NCBI GenBank assembly: GCA_025055075.1
Contig: JANWYV010000034.1
Span: 1 to 64,000, forward strand
Source: Blastocatellia bacterium
GTDB taxonomy: Bacteria > Acidobacteriota > Blastocatellia > HR10
DNA: 64,000 bases
Reading direction: 5' to 3'
Below are positions 26,430-34,926 of the stretch, piece by piece. Numbering within the stretch: the first letter of the stretch is position 1; each line of letters starts with the position of its first letter. A program made the position numbers and the translations under genes. The notes under the pieces were generated by a model. That model was not told where the DNA came from and ran no database searches. It saw nothing but the letters and a program-made list of their open reading frames with translations.

Positions 26430-27817
26430 TGGATGAACTCCCTGTGGATGGCGCGAACGGCCGATGCACGATCGCGCTCGCTGACGACGAAGGAGATATT
26501 GCGTTCGGATGACCCTTGCGCAATGGCGATGATGTTGATGCCTTCGCGCCCGAGGGCGGAGAACAAGCGCCCGGCCACACCGGGCGTGCCCCGCATCCCT
26601 TCGCCGACCGCGGCCACGATGGCGACGCCGTTCTGCTTCTCGATCTGGTTGATGTCGCCCTGCCGGCGTTCGCGAGCGAACTCCTCTTCTAAGGCGCGCC
26701 GCACGCGCTCGGCATCCTTCTGCTGAACGACGAAGCAGATGCTCTGTTGCGACGACGCTTGGCTGATGAGCAGAACGTTGATGCCTTCGCGCGCGAGCGT
26801 GTCGAAGACGCGCGCCGTGATCTCGGGCACGCCGAGCATGCCCGCTCCCTCGACCGTCACCAGAGTGAGCGGACCGATCGAGGTGATGGCTTTGACGATG
26901 GGATTGCTCGGGATCGTGCGCGGCACGACGCGCGTTCCCGGAAACGCGGGATTGAACGTGTTCTTGATGAGGAGGGGGATGCCGCGTTCGATGGCCGGGA
27001 AGACCGTCTTGGGATGCACGACCTTGGCGCCGAAATAGGCCAGCTCCGCCACCTCGCGATAGGACAGTTCGGTCAATGATCGTCCTTCGGGAACGATCTT
27101 AGGATCGGCCGTCATGATTCCGTCCACGTCGGTGTAGATCCAAATCTCTCGTGCGCCGACGGCCGCGCCGATGAGCGCTGCGGAATAGTCCGATCCCCCC
27201 CGGCCGAGCGTCGTCGGGATCCCCTCCCGCGTGCTGCTCAAAAATCCGGTGATGACAGGGATGACCCCGCGCTTCACAAGGGGGAGGATCGCGCGCCGGC
27301 ACTTCCGATAGGTGAGGTCTTTGAGCGGAGTCGCCGCACCGAACCGATCATCGGTGATGATGAAGCGCTGGGCATTGAGCGCCTTGGCCCTCACGCCGCG
27401 CTCGCTCAAGACGCCAGCGAGGATCTCCACGAGCAACCGCTCGCCGAAGGAGACGACGGCATCCAGTGCGCGCGGCGTCGCCTCTCCGAGAAAGCTCATG
27501 CCCGTGAGGATGCGCGTGAGTTCTTCAGTGAACCGGTCCGTCAGCGCGAGCAATCGCGCGCGCGTTTTCGCCTCGGTGATCGCCGCCGAGATCGCCTGCG
27601 CGTGCCGATCATGAAACGCGCGCAACTTCTTCGGCATCTCGTGATCGCGTCGCGCGGCAGCGCTGTATGCCGCCGCCAGCAGCAAATCCGTGATCCCCGC
27701 CATCGCCGAGACGACGACAATAGGGCGCCGCTTCCGATGCGCGGCGACGATCTCCGCGACCCGTCGCAAATTCTCCGCTCCTTCGACGGAGGTCCCGCCG
27801 AACTTCATCACGATCAT
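26426..27817 (-). CDS. lysC: Aspartate kinase
   Basis: 463 residues from the ATG at 27817 (GGAGG ten bases upstream); a longer upstream frame lacks homology. KFGGTSVEG at 5-13 starts the amino-acid-kinase fold; TLGRGGSDYSAALIGA and EIWIYTDVDGIMTADP follow. Two C-terminal ACT domains (SIGPLTLVTVEGAGMLG and AIVAAVGEGMRGTPGV) imply feedback control by Lys and/or Thr. First gene of lysC-asd. Confidence 0.95.
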   Translation of the reverse strand: MIVMKFGGTSVEGAENLRRVAEIVAAHRKRRPIVVVSAMAGITDLLLAAAYSAAARRDHEMPKKLRAFHDRHAQAISAAITEAKTRARLLALTDRFTEELTRILTGMSFLGEATPRALDAVVSFGERLLVEILAGVLSERGVRAKALNAQRFIITDDRFGAATPLKDLTYRKCRRAILPLVKRGVIPVITGFLSSTREGIPTTLGRGGSDYSAALIGAAVGAREIWIYTDVDGIMTADPKIVPEGRSLTELSYREVAELAYFGAKVVHPKTVFPAIERGIPLLIKNTFNPAFPGTRVVPRTIPSNPIVKAITSIGPLTLVTVEGAGMLGVPEITARVFDTLAREGINVLLISQASSQQSICFVVQQKDAERVRRALEEEFARERRQGDINQIEKQNGVAIVAAVGEGMRGTPGVAGRLFSALGREGINIIAIAQGSSERNISFVVSERDRASAVRAIHREFIQ

Positions 27818-27864
27818 CGTCCGCTTCCCTCCACGCGCGACCACTCGAAGGTGAAGAAAGCGAC

Positions 27865-27893
27865 ATTGTATCAGCCGGGAGAGGGCATGTAAA
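27865..27893 (-). promoter_or_regulatory. Promoter of lysC-asd
   Basis: On minus: TTTACA (27893-27888), 17-base spacer, TACAAT (27870-27865), 47 bases before ATG. Confidence 0.6.
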
Positions 27894-28004
27894 CCTTCAC
27901 GCGAGGCGGGCCGAATGCGCGGTCCCTCGAACGGACGAGAGCGACCTCTCGCGACGGTCATCTCGCACGCCAGTCCAAGAAGTGAGCTTCTGCATCAAGC
28001 CCCG

Positions 28005-29180
28005 TCAAGGGGAAAGACGGGCGGAGCGAGCTTGCGCTCGGCGATAGAGGACGACGTTAGCCTGGTGTTCGGCAAAGGTGCGGGCGAATCGGTGCGCGCC
28101 ATCCTGACGCGTGCCGTCTACGACGAAGTAGAGATAATCGGTCTGCGCCGGATAGAGAGCGGCTCGAAGTGATTCACGTCCGGGCGAGGCGATAGGGCCG
28201 GGCGGCAGGCCCGGATAGAGATACGTGTTGTAGGGCGAGCGTCGCGCCAGATCCGAACGATGGATCGTCCCGTCATCTTCGCCTTGGAGGAGTGCGGCAT
28301 AGAGAACCGTCGGATCGCATTCGAGTCGCATCCCGCGCCGCAACCGGTTGTGAAAGACGGAGGAGATGATGGGGCGTTCTTCGGGAAGCTTCGCCTCTTC
28401 CTCAATGAGGGAAGCTAAGGTGACGATCTCTCGAACAGTGAAGCCCAGTTGCCGGGCGCGCGCTCGATCTTCTTCGGTGAAGACCTCGCGGAATCGGCGA
28501 ACCATGCGCGCGATCAGATCGCGCGCCGAGGTAGAGGGTGCGTAGGCATAGGTGTCGGGGAAGAGATAGCCCTCGAGCGAATCGGCCTGAGGATCGAGAT
28601 CGCGAATGAGGCTCACGTCCTCGGTGAATTCTAGAGCGCGCTCGGCATCGGGAATCGGGAGCCGGCGCACGAGTTCGGCGATCTCGAAGCGATTGAGCCC
28701 TTCGGGGATGGTGATCTTCTCCGTGACGACTTCGCCCCGCACGAGTCGGCGGATCACTTCGAGCGGCGAGATCGGGGAGGGGAAGCGATAATCGCCAGCT
28801 TTCAAGCGCGCCCCATGACCGGTGAGCGTCAAATACGCGAGAACGGGAAGGGGGTGAGCGAGCAGACCGTGTTCCTGAAGCATTCGCACGATACGACGGG
28901 CGTCAGTTCCGGGCGCGATGGTGATCACACGCGAGGCCGCGACGTGCTCTCGAGGGATCACGAGCGTGAGGAGGGAGGCGCCGAACGCCCCGAGCGTGAG
29001 CGCGAGGGCGAGCCCGAGCGCGCGGCGTCGCCATCGGCGAGAGGGATCGCGCCGTCGCCGAACGCGAGGCACGTGTTGGTGGCCCATCACGGGAAACAGC
29101 GCGCGCTGTGGTCGGCGTCGAAAGATTCGGCGTATCCTCTCAGTGAGAGCACGCAGCGTGTGGCGAAACGCGATCATCAT
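28005..29180 (-). CDS. mltG: Endolytic murein transglycosylase MltG (YceG-like)
   Basis: 391 residues. An unusually long basic cytoplasmic N-terminus (about 1-54) precedes one transmembrane helix (about 54-76). A LysM-like region (ITIAPGTDARRIVRML) follows, then the YceG catalytic domain with LASLIEEEAK (catalytic Glu near 260), SVFHNRL and SPYNTYLYPGLPPGPI. It cuts nascent peptidoglycan strands at the inner membrane. GGAGGG precedes the ATG at 29180. It lies 28 bases after ruvX. Confidence 0.93.
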   Translation of the reverse strand: MMIAFRHTLRALTERIRRIFRRRPQRALFPVMGHQHVPRVRRRRDPSRRWRRRALGLALALTLGAFGASLLTLVIPREHVAASRVITIAPGTDARRIVRMLQEHGLLAHPLPVLAYLTLTGHGARLKAGDYRFPSPISPLEVIRRLVRGEVVTEKITIPEGLNRFEIAELVRRLPIPDAERALEFTEDVSLIRDLDPQADSLEGYLFPDTYAYAPSTSARDLIARMVRRFREVFTEEDRARARQLGFTVREIVTLASLIEEEAKLPEERPIISSVFHNRLRRGMRLECDPTVLYAALLQGEDDGTIHRSDLARRSPYNTYLYPGLPPGPIASPGRESLRAALYPAQTDYLYFVVDGTRQDGAHRFARTFAEHQANVVLYRRAQARSARLSP

Positions 29181-29208
29181 CGGAGACCCTCCGTCGGGGC
29201 GATGCCGC

Positions 29209-29643
29209 TCACGGCCAATCCCACGGACGATCGGGATGCGCGCGCAAGGCCGCGAGGAAATCCTGCAGGATCACGCACGCGGCCACTTGATCCACTCGTT
29301 CGGGCGTAGGACGCTCGCCTCGCTCGCGCAACAGCGCCTCCGCTTCGATCGAGGTGAGGCGTTCATCCCATAAGGAGATGGGCACACCCGCGAGCGCGCG
29401 CAGACGACGCGCCAGCTTCTCAGCCCGTCGAGCAGCGGGACCAACCGTGCCGTCCATATTGAGTGGCCATCCGACGACAATCCCTTGCACCTGATGCGCA
29501 CGGGCGACTTCGGCAATGGCGCGCGCATCGCGCTCCACGCCGCGCGCGACCAACGTCACAAGGGGGCGCACGCTGATCCCCAGCTCATCGCACAGCGCCA
29601 GCCCAATGCGTCGTGTCCCCGGATCAACGGCCAAGATACGCAT
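29209..29643 (-). CDS. ruvX: YqgF-type Holliday junction resolvase-like / pre-16S rRNA nuclease
   Basis: 144 residues, RNase H fold. DPGTRRIGLALCD at the N-terminus, GWPLNMDGT, LWDERLTSIEA and the C-terminal DQVAACVILQDFL are YqgF signatures, including the three acidic metal ligands. In E. coli the protein matures the 16S 5' end. First gene of ruvX-mltG. Confidence 0.93.
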   Translation of the reverse strand: MRILAVDPGTRRIGLALCDELGISVRPLVTLVARGVERDARAIAEVARAHQVQGIVVGWPLNMDGTVGPAARRAEKLARRLRALAGVPISLWDERLTSIEAEALLRERGERPTPERVDQVAACVILQDFLAALRAHPDRPWDWP

Positions 29644-29654
29644 GGCGCATCTTC

Positions 29655-29684
29655 AGTATAGGGATGCTCGAGTGGGGGCGTCAA
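29655..29684 (-). promoter_or_regulatory. Promoter of ruvX-mltG, nearly leaderless
   Basis: On minus: TTGACG (29684-29679), 18-base spacer, TATACT (29660-29655). Only 11 bases separate the -10 from ATG at 29643, so the leader would be about four or five bases. Confidence 0.7.
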
Positions 29685-29725
29685 ACCCCTCTGCCTGAGG
29701 ACCTCGGCAAAGTCGGCGCCTCGGC

Positions 29726-29755
29726 TTGACGCGATGGCTTTGTCGGTGCTACATT
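29726..29755 (+). promoter_or_regulatory. Promoter of carD
   Basis: TTGACG (29726-29731), 18-base spacer, TACATT (29750-29755). Confidence 0.55.
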
Positions 29756-29889
29756 TAACCCCGCCAGCGATGAGATCAGGTGCACCATGAGCGTATGAGT
29801 GGGATACGCGAGCAAGATCAAGTTTTTCGTACCGCGGGAGATCCTTCTTGTATCCCATCACCAATCTTTCTGCCAGCAAGGAGGTAGTC

Positions 29890-30429
29890 GTGGATTTCAA
29901 AGTCGGGCAAAAGGTCGTCTATCCAAACCATGGGTTGGGCGTCATCGAAGCGATTTGTGTGCAAGAACTCTGCACGGGGCAGACGTGCGAAGTCTATCAG
30001 CTCCGACTGATCGCGACGAACTCCATCGTCATGGTGCCGACGGCCAATGCGCGCGAAGTGGGCTTGCGTCCGCCCATCACGCCTGATGGCTGTCATCGCC
30101 TGCTGCAGATTCTGGCCGAGGATTTCGAGGATCCCCCGATGGATTGGAAGGGGCGGTATAAAGACTTCACCGAGCGCATGCGGACGGGCGATCCCTTCGA
30201 GATCGCCTACGTGCTGAAGACGCTCGTTTATTTGAACACGATCAAGCCGCTTTCGTTTCGGGAGAAGCGCCTTCTGGAAAAGGCGCGGTATTTGATCGTC
30301 TCGGAAGTGGCGGAATCGCTGCGGCGCTCGGTGGGGCAGGTGGATCCGCTGATTGATCAGGCCTTGGAGCGGGCGTGTCTGAAGCATCAGAATGGGCGGG
30401 CATCGCGCGCCTTCGCTGCGAGGACGTGA
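29890..30429 (+). CDS. CarD-family transcription regulator
   Basis: 179 residues from GTG at 29890, chosen because a perfect AAGGAGGT lies at 29878-29885; a TTG at 29848 would add 14 residues. DFKVGQKVVYPNHGLGVIEAI is the CarD/TRCF RNA-polymerase-interacting Tudor-like domain, followed by a helical DNA-binding domain (LSFREKRLLEKARYLIVSEVAE). CarD binds RNA polymerase beta and stabilises open complexes at many promoters. Known in mycobacteria, myxobacteria and Acidobacteria. The short Arg/Ala tail is nonconserved. Confidence 0.92.
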   Translation: MDFKVGQKVVYPNHGLGVIEAICVQELCTGQTCEVYQLRLIATNSIVMVPTANAREVGLRPPITPDGCHRLLQILAEDFEDPPMDWKGRYKDFTERMRTGDPFEIAYVLKTLVYLNTIKPLSFREKRLLEKARYLIVSEVAESLRRSVGQVDPLIDQALERACLKHQNGRASRAFAART

Positions 30430-30477
30430 CCGCGCACGAAGGGCGTCGTCGAATGGGGGGATGGGTGATGACGTGAG

Positions 30478-31878
30478 ATGATGGATGACTCAAGTGTCAT
30501 AGCGGGATTCTTTCGCCTCGGACTCATTGTCTTTTTGGTTCTAGCCAATGGGTTTTTCGTCGCGTCGGAATTCGCCCTGGTGGCCGTGCGACGTTCGTGG
30601 GTGGAGACGCAAGCGGCCAAGGGCGATCGGCGGGCGCGCGTGTTGTTGCCCCTGCTGGATCATCTGGACGATTATATCGCGGCCACGCAATTGGGCATCA
30701 CGATCGCAAGCTTGGCGCTCGGGTGGTTGGGCGAGCCCATTTTAGCGCGCATGATCGCCGCGTTGCTGGAGCGCCTGACGATGGGATTGCCCGCGGATGT
30801 CTTGGGGCGCGTGGGAGCGCCTTCGGCGTGGCTCGGCCCGGTAGCCGTACATTCGATAGCGATCGCGCTGGCCTTCGCCATCATCACGTTCTTACACGTC
30901 GTCGCGGGAGAGTTGGCGCCGAAGACCTTGGCCTTGGAACGCGCCCCGCAAGTCGCGCTGCGCATCGCTCGACCAATGGCGGTGTTCTATCGTCTTTTCT
31001 TCCCCTTCGTGCGGTTGCTCAACCGTTCGGGATTGGGGCTCGTTCGACTGCTTCGTATTCCCCCTTCGCGCGGGCATGGGGGGATGTACGCCGAGGAGAT
31101 CCAGCATCTGATCAATCTCAGTCGCGAGCAGGGATTGCTGGAGGCCGAGGAGCATCAACTCATCAGCAACGTCTTCAACTTCACGACGACGACGGCGCGC
31201 GAGGCGATGCGGCCGCGTGCGGATATGGTGGCCATTGAGGCCTCTCTGTCGTTCGAGGAGATCCTGCGCGTCTTTGAGAAGACGGGGTATTCGCGCCTGC
31301 CGGTTTATCGCGGAGAGTTGGATAACATCATCGGGATCTTGCATGGGAAAGATCTCTTGCGTTACCTTCGCCAGCCCGAACGCTTTCGCTTGGAGGCGGT
31401 GTTGCATCGGCCGCTCTTTGTGCCGGACACCGCCCCTCTGGATGAGGTCTTGCGCCAGATGCGGCAGCGGAAGAGCCATCTCGCTCTCGTCGTGGACGAA
31501 TATGGAGCGATCGAGGGCCTCATCACCCTGGAGGACGTGCTTGAGGAATTGGTCGGAGAGATCGCCGATGAACATGATCTGGAGGAGGAGCGGATTCGCA
31601 TCAGGCCAGATGGGACCATCCTTGTGGAGGGAAGCGTCACGGTGCGGGAAGTGAATCGGCGGTTGCATCTGAGCGTCCCCGAGTCGGACGAGTACACGAC
31701 GCTCGCCGGATTTGTGATGACGCGACTGGGGAAACTGCCCTTGCCGGGAGATCGGGTGGTACACAATGGCGTGGCGTTCATCGTGGAGAAGGTCGAGGGA
31801 CGGCGGCTCACGCAGCTTCGCTTGGAGTCGGTCGCCTCGGACGCCGCGCGGGGGAACGCGTCCTCCGATCGGTCTTGA
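30478..31878 (+). CDS. CNNM/HlyC-CorC-type membrane protein with CBS domains
   Basis: 466 residues. The DUF21 (CNNM) membrane domain spans about 1-200, with LVLANGFFVASEFALVAVRRS and several hydrophobic helices. A pair of CBS domains follows (MRPRADMVAIEAS, ETGYSRLPVYRG-type and VVDEYGAIEGLITLEDVLEELVGEI). A CorC_HlyC C-terminal domain ends it (LAGFVMTRLGKLPLPGD). Related proteins export Mg2+/Co2+ or regulate ion transport; hemolysin activity is a historical label. The 3' end carries the -35 element of the next gene's promoter. Confidence 0.9.
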   Translation: MMDDSSVIAGFFRLGLIVFLVLANGFFVASEFALVAVRRSWVETQAAKGDRRARVLLPLLDHLDDYIAATQLGITIASLALGWLGEPILARMIAALLERLTMGLPADVLGRVGAPSAWLGPVAVHSIAIALAFAIITFLHVVAGELAPKTLALERAPQVALRIARPMAVFYRLFFPFVRLLNRSGLGLVRLLRIPPSRGHGGMYAEEIQHLINLSREQGLLEAEEHQLISNVFNFTTTTAREAMRPRADMVAIEASLSFEEILRVFEKTGYSRLPVYRGELDNIIGILHGKDLLRYLRQPERFRLEAVLHRPLFVPDTAPLDEVLRQMRQRKSHLALVVDEYGAIEGLITLEDVLEELVGEIADEHDLEEERIRIRPDGTILVEGSVTVREVNRRLHLSVPESDEYTTLAGFVMTRLGKLPLPGDRVVHNGVAFIVEKVEGRRLTQLRLESVASDAARGNASSDRS

Positions 31879-31904
31879 CGAGCGCCGAGAAGCTTTCCTA
31901 TACT
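31875..31904 (+). promoter_or_regulatory. Promoter of the DsbA-like selenoprotein gene
   Basis: TTGACG (31875-31880, overlapping the preceding stop), 18-base spacer, TATACT (31899-31904). The leader would be about 90 bases. Confidence 0.7.
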
Positions 31905-32001
31905 GAGCGCGCCTCGCCTTCACAAACATTCCCACCGCCGGGGGCCTTCGGGAGATTTCGGGCATCCTGGGGGCTCCCCTTTCGAGCACGAGGAGACGGA
32001 G

Positions 32002-32748
32002 ATGAGCAAAAAGGAGATACCGCCATTGGGGAATCCATATGCGCTCCCGCTTTCAATTCTGCTCGCGGGCGCCATGATCGCCGGGGCGATCCTCTACACG
32101 CAATGGCCGAGACGCTCGCCCACAGGTAACGCGCCGCCGACGGCCACGGCACCGGCGCCCACGGCATCGCCAACCGAACCGCGCGAAGTGATGGTGAACA
32201 TCGCTGAGGCCCCGCGTCAGGGACGTCCGACGGCGCGTCTGACGCTCGTTGAGTTCTCGGATTATCAGTGACCATTTTGCGCGCGGCACGTCCGGGAGAC
32301 GTGGCCACAGATCGAGCGGGAATACGTGCGTACGGGAAAGGTGCAGTACGTCTTCAAGGATTTTCCGCTGGAGTCGATTCATCCACAGGCGTTCCGCGCT
32401 GCCGAAGCCGCGCATTGCGCGGGTGAGCAAGGGAAATTCTGGGAGATGCACGGTCGGCTCTTCGCGGACCAAGCGGCGCTCAGCGCCGGCGATTTTCGGC
32501 GTCTCGCCGAAGGATTGCGCTTGGACCTGTCGCGGTTTCAAGCGTGTCTGGAGAGTGGCCGATATGCCGCGCGCATTCGTCGCGACCTGGCCGAGGGGAG
32601 TCGCATCGGCGTTACCGGAACGCCCACGTTCCTCCTGGGTTTCACGCCCCCGAGCGGCTCCACGATGCGCGTCGTGAAGATCATACGCGGGGCGAAGAGC
32701 TTCTCGGAGTTTCAGCAGGCCATTGAGGAACTCCTCGCCGCACAGTGA
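32002..32748 (+). CDS. DsbA-family thioredoxin with in-frame UGA: putative selenoprotein (U-P-F-C active site)
   Basis: 248 residues if TGA at 32269-32271 is read as selenocysteine (position 90). Before it: an AGGAGA ribosome site, one N-terminal transmembrane anchor (about 17-34), a Pro/Ala/Thr linker, then LTLVEFSDYQ. After it, in the same frame without break: PFCARHVRETWPQIE, FKDFPLESIHPQAFRAAEAA, and GVTGTPTFLLG with the cis-Pro. DsbA relatives have FSDYQCPFC here, so the TGA replaces exactly the reactive first Cys of CPxC, leaving C93 as partner. The cytosine-to-adenine-type loss expected of random decay is not seen elsewhere in the frame. A bacterial SECIS-like hairpin follows. It probably acts outside the cytoplasmic membrane as an oxidoreductase. 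A nonsense pseudogene or sequencing error is the alternative. Confidence 0.82.
32285..32306 (+). promoter_or_regulatory. Bacterial SECIS-like hairpin
   Basis: GG (32285-32286) and CACGTC (32287-32292) pair with GACGTG (32298-32303) and CC (32305-32306), with one bulged G (32304). The apical loop is CGGGA (32293-32297), starting 22 bases after the UGA. Known bacterial SECIS elements sit directly downstream of UGA, with the loop roughly 16-37 bases away and a G in its first two positions. This hairpin fits both rules. Confidence 0.6.
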
Positions 32749-32809
32749 TGGGATTTCGGGTAGGCGAGGGCGACGCCCAGAGGGCTGGCATCGCGTCGCA
32801 ACGCGCCGT

Positions 32810-32815
32810 TACACT
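32810..32815 (+). promoter_or_regulatory. -10 hexamer of a possible leaderless promoter
   Basis: TACACT at 32810-32815, ten bases before the ATG at 32826. No good -35 and no clear Shine-Dalgarno. Confidence 0.35.
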
Positions 32816-32825
32816 TTGAAGGCGT

Positions 32826-33746
32826 ATGGCGGAGATCACGAATGAATTCGCCTGGTCCGTATCTCGGCATCGGGCCTTTCATGACTGCCTCCGCATGTAC
32901 TATCTCGCGCACTATGCCTTCTGGGGAGGATGGGAGTGGGGAGCGAGCGAGTTGGCGAGGAAATGCTACCGATTCACGAAGATGAAGAACCTCGACATGT
33001 GGGCCGGTGAGGTCGTGCATGCGGTGATCGAATGGACGCTGCGACGGTTATGGGAGCGAAAGCCGGTGACGGAGCAGGACCTGCGCGCACGCGCCATATC
33101 GCGCTTGCGCGAGGGATGGAAGGAATCGAAGGGCCGGCAGTGGGAACAGGATCCGAAACGGCGTCTGAATCTCTTCGAGCATTATTATGGGATCGAAGTG
33201 CCGCCGGAGCGAACCGAGGAGATCAAGGGGCGCGTGCTCCGCTGTCTGGAGAACTTTTGGGCTTCGGAGGTCTTCGCGTTCATTCGTTCGGTAGATCGCG
33301 GGGCGTGGAAGGCGATCGAGAGGATCGGGACGTTTCATCTGAACGGCGTGAAAGTGTGGGTCAAGATCGACTTCGCCTTGGCGCATCAGGAGAAGCTCTA
33401 CGTCTACGACTGGAAATCGGGGCAAGAGGATGCGGAGGATCTTCAGCAGCTCACGTGCTATGCGCTCTACGCCATGGAGCGGTGGGCGATCCCGCACGAT
33501 CGAATTCGGATCGTCCCGGTCTATCTGCAGGATGGGACCTTCCGGGAGCACACCTTGCGGCCGGAGGAGGTCATCGAAGCGAAGGAAGAGATTCTGCAGA
33601 GTATCGCGCGCATGCGGGCGCGGCTTGTGGACCCGGAGCGGAATCTGGCTCGCCCGGAGGATTTTCCGATGACGACCGAGACGTGGCGATGTCAGCGATG
33701 CTTTTTCCAAGAGATCTGCTACGGAGGGAGGTACACCGGGACGTGA
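32826..33746 (+). CDS. PD-(D/E)XK nuclease family protein with probable Fe-S cluster (RecB/Cas4-like)
   Basis: 306 residues. Nuclease core: an acidic residue in KVWVKIDFALAH, then YVYDWKSGQEDAEDL, the D-x-K motif of RecB-family nucleases, followed by QLTCYALYA (motif QxxxY-like). One N-terminal Cys (C21 in FHDCLRMYYL) and three C-terminal ones (C289, C292 and C298 in WRCQRCFFQEIC) match the C-(n)-CxxC-x5-C arrangement that holds a 4Fe-4S cluster in AddB, Cas4 and RecB-like exonucleases. No helicase, cas gene or CRISPR array is nearby, so it is a stand-alone nuclease of unknown role, probably in DNA repair. Confidence 0.8.
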   Translation: MAEITNEFAWSVSRHRAFHDCLRMYYLAHYAFWGGWEWGASELARKCYRFTKMKNLDMWAGEVVHAVIEWTLRRLWERKPVTEQDLRARAISRLREGWKESKGRQWEQDPKRRLNLFEHYYGIEVPPERTEEIKGRVLRCLENFWASEVFAFIRSVDRGAWKAIERIGTFHLNGVKVWVKIDFALAHQEKLYVYDWKSGQEDAEDLQQLTCYALYAMERWAIPHDRIRIVPVYLQDGTFREHTLRPEEVIEAKEEILQSIARMRARLVDPERNLARPEDFPMTTETWRCQRCFFQEICYGGRYTGT

Positions 33747-33791
33747 TCCGAGACCGACAGCAAGGAGATGGCGATCCGTGGGAGGGAAGCG

Positions 33792-34901
33792 ATGAAGAAG
33801 ACGCACTACTTGCGCGGACGCGCGATTGATCCTCGGCCGATCACGGCGACGACGACGATCGTGGAGTTGGTGGAGGAACATTTCCTCGCGTACAACGCCG
33901 GACGATTGCATGAGGCTTGTCGGCTCTTCGTTGAGAAGATGTTGGAGGAGAATGTGACCGTCGGCATGAGCCTGACGGGCGCGCTCACACCAGCCGGGCT
34001 CGGCATGTCCGCGATCGTCCCGCTCATCGAGCACGGATTCGTGGATTGGATCGTCTCTACGGGCGCCAATCTCTATCATGACACTCACTTCGCCATCGGC
34101 CTCACGATGCATCGCGGGACGCCTCACGCCAATGACGTCGAGTTACGGCGGCATGGGATCGTGCGCATCTACGACATCTTCTTCGACTACGACGTCCTGC
34201 TCTCGACCGATCGGTTCTACTACGAGATCATCTCGCAGCCGGAGTTTCAGCGGGAGATGGGGACGGCCGAGTTCCATTATCGCGTCGGCCGATATGTGTA
34301 TGAGCGCGAGCGGATTCTGGGACGTGGGACGAAATCCATCCTCTCGGCGGCGTATCAGTACGGCGTGCCCATTTACACGCCGGCGCCCGGGGACAGCTCG
34401 ATCGGCATGAATGTGGCGGCGAAGGCGCTTTTGGGGAACCACTTGAAATTCGACGTCGCGCGCGACGTGAACGAGACGGCGGCCATCGTGCTCGGGGCTA
34501 AGCGCGATTATCCGGATGGCAAGAGCGCCGTCCTCATCCTCGGTGGCGGATCGCCGAAGAATTTCCTGCTGCAAACGGAGCCGCAGCTTCAGGAGGTGTT
34601 GGGGATTCAGGAGCGAGGGCACGACTATTTCTTGCAGATCACCGACGCGCGACCCGATACAGGAGGGCTTTCCGGAGCCACGCCCTCGGAGGCGGTGAGT
34701 TGGGGCAAGGTGGATCCTGACCGATTGCCCGATGCCGTCACCGTCTATTTGGATACGACGGTCGCCCTCCCGATCCTCACGGCTTATGCGCTGGCGAAGC
34801 ATCCGCCGCGGCGGCCTAAGCGCCTCTACGATCGTCGCGAGGAATTGCTCGCGCGGCTGCGGCGAGAGTACGAGAGGGCGCGAGAACGGGGAGATTTCTG
34901 A
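33792..34901 (+). CDS. Deoxyhypusine synthase-like protein
   Basis: 369 residues from ATG 33792 (GGAGGG just upstream). The NAD-binding Rossmann core includes [40 protein letters not shown] and LGGGSPKNF. The active-site lysine of deoxyhypusine synthase is present as K306 in SEAVSWGKV. In archaea and eukaryotes the enzyme modifies eIF5A with spermidine. Bacteria lack eIF5A hypusination, and characterised bacterial members make homospermidine. I infer a polyamine role. The gene is alone, with no other polyamine gene nearby. Confidence 0.85.
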   Translation: MKKTHYLRGRAIDPRPITATTTIVELVEEHFLAYNAGRLHEACRLFVEKMLEENVTVGMSLTGALTPAGLGMSAIVPLIEHGFVDWIVSTGANLYHDTHFAIGLTMHRGTPHANDVELRRHGIVRIYDIFFDYDVLLSTDRFYYEIISQPEFQREMGTAEFHYRVGRYVYERERILGRGTKSILSAAYQYGVPIYTPAPGDSSIGMNVAAKALLGNHLKFDVARDVNETAAIVLGAKRDYPDGKSAVLILGGGSPKNFLLQTEPQLQEVLGIQERGHDYFLQITDARPDTGGLSGATPSEAVSWGKVDPDRLPDAVTVYLDTTVALPILTAYALAKHPPRRPKRLYDRREELLARLRREYERARERGDF

Positions 34902-34926
34902 ACCTTGGAGCGCTCATCGGGCGATC

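Noticed and set aside
32002-32271. Reading the DsbA-like gene as two pseudogene pieces
   Set aside because: The TGA sits exactly at the catalytic Cys codon, the frame is otherwise intact and a SECIS-like hairpin follows; selenocysteine explains all three better. Sequencing error remains possible.
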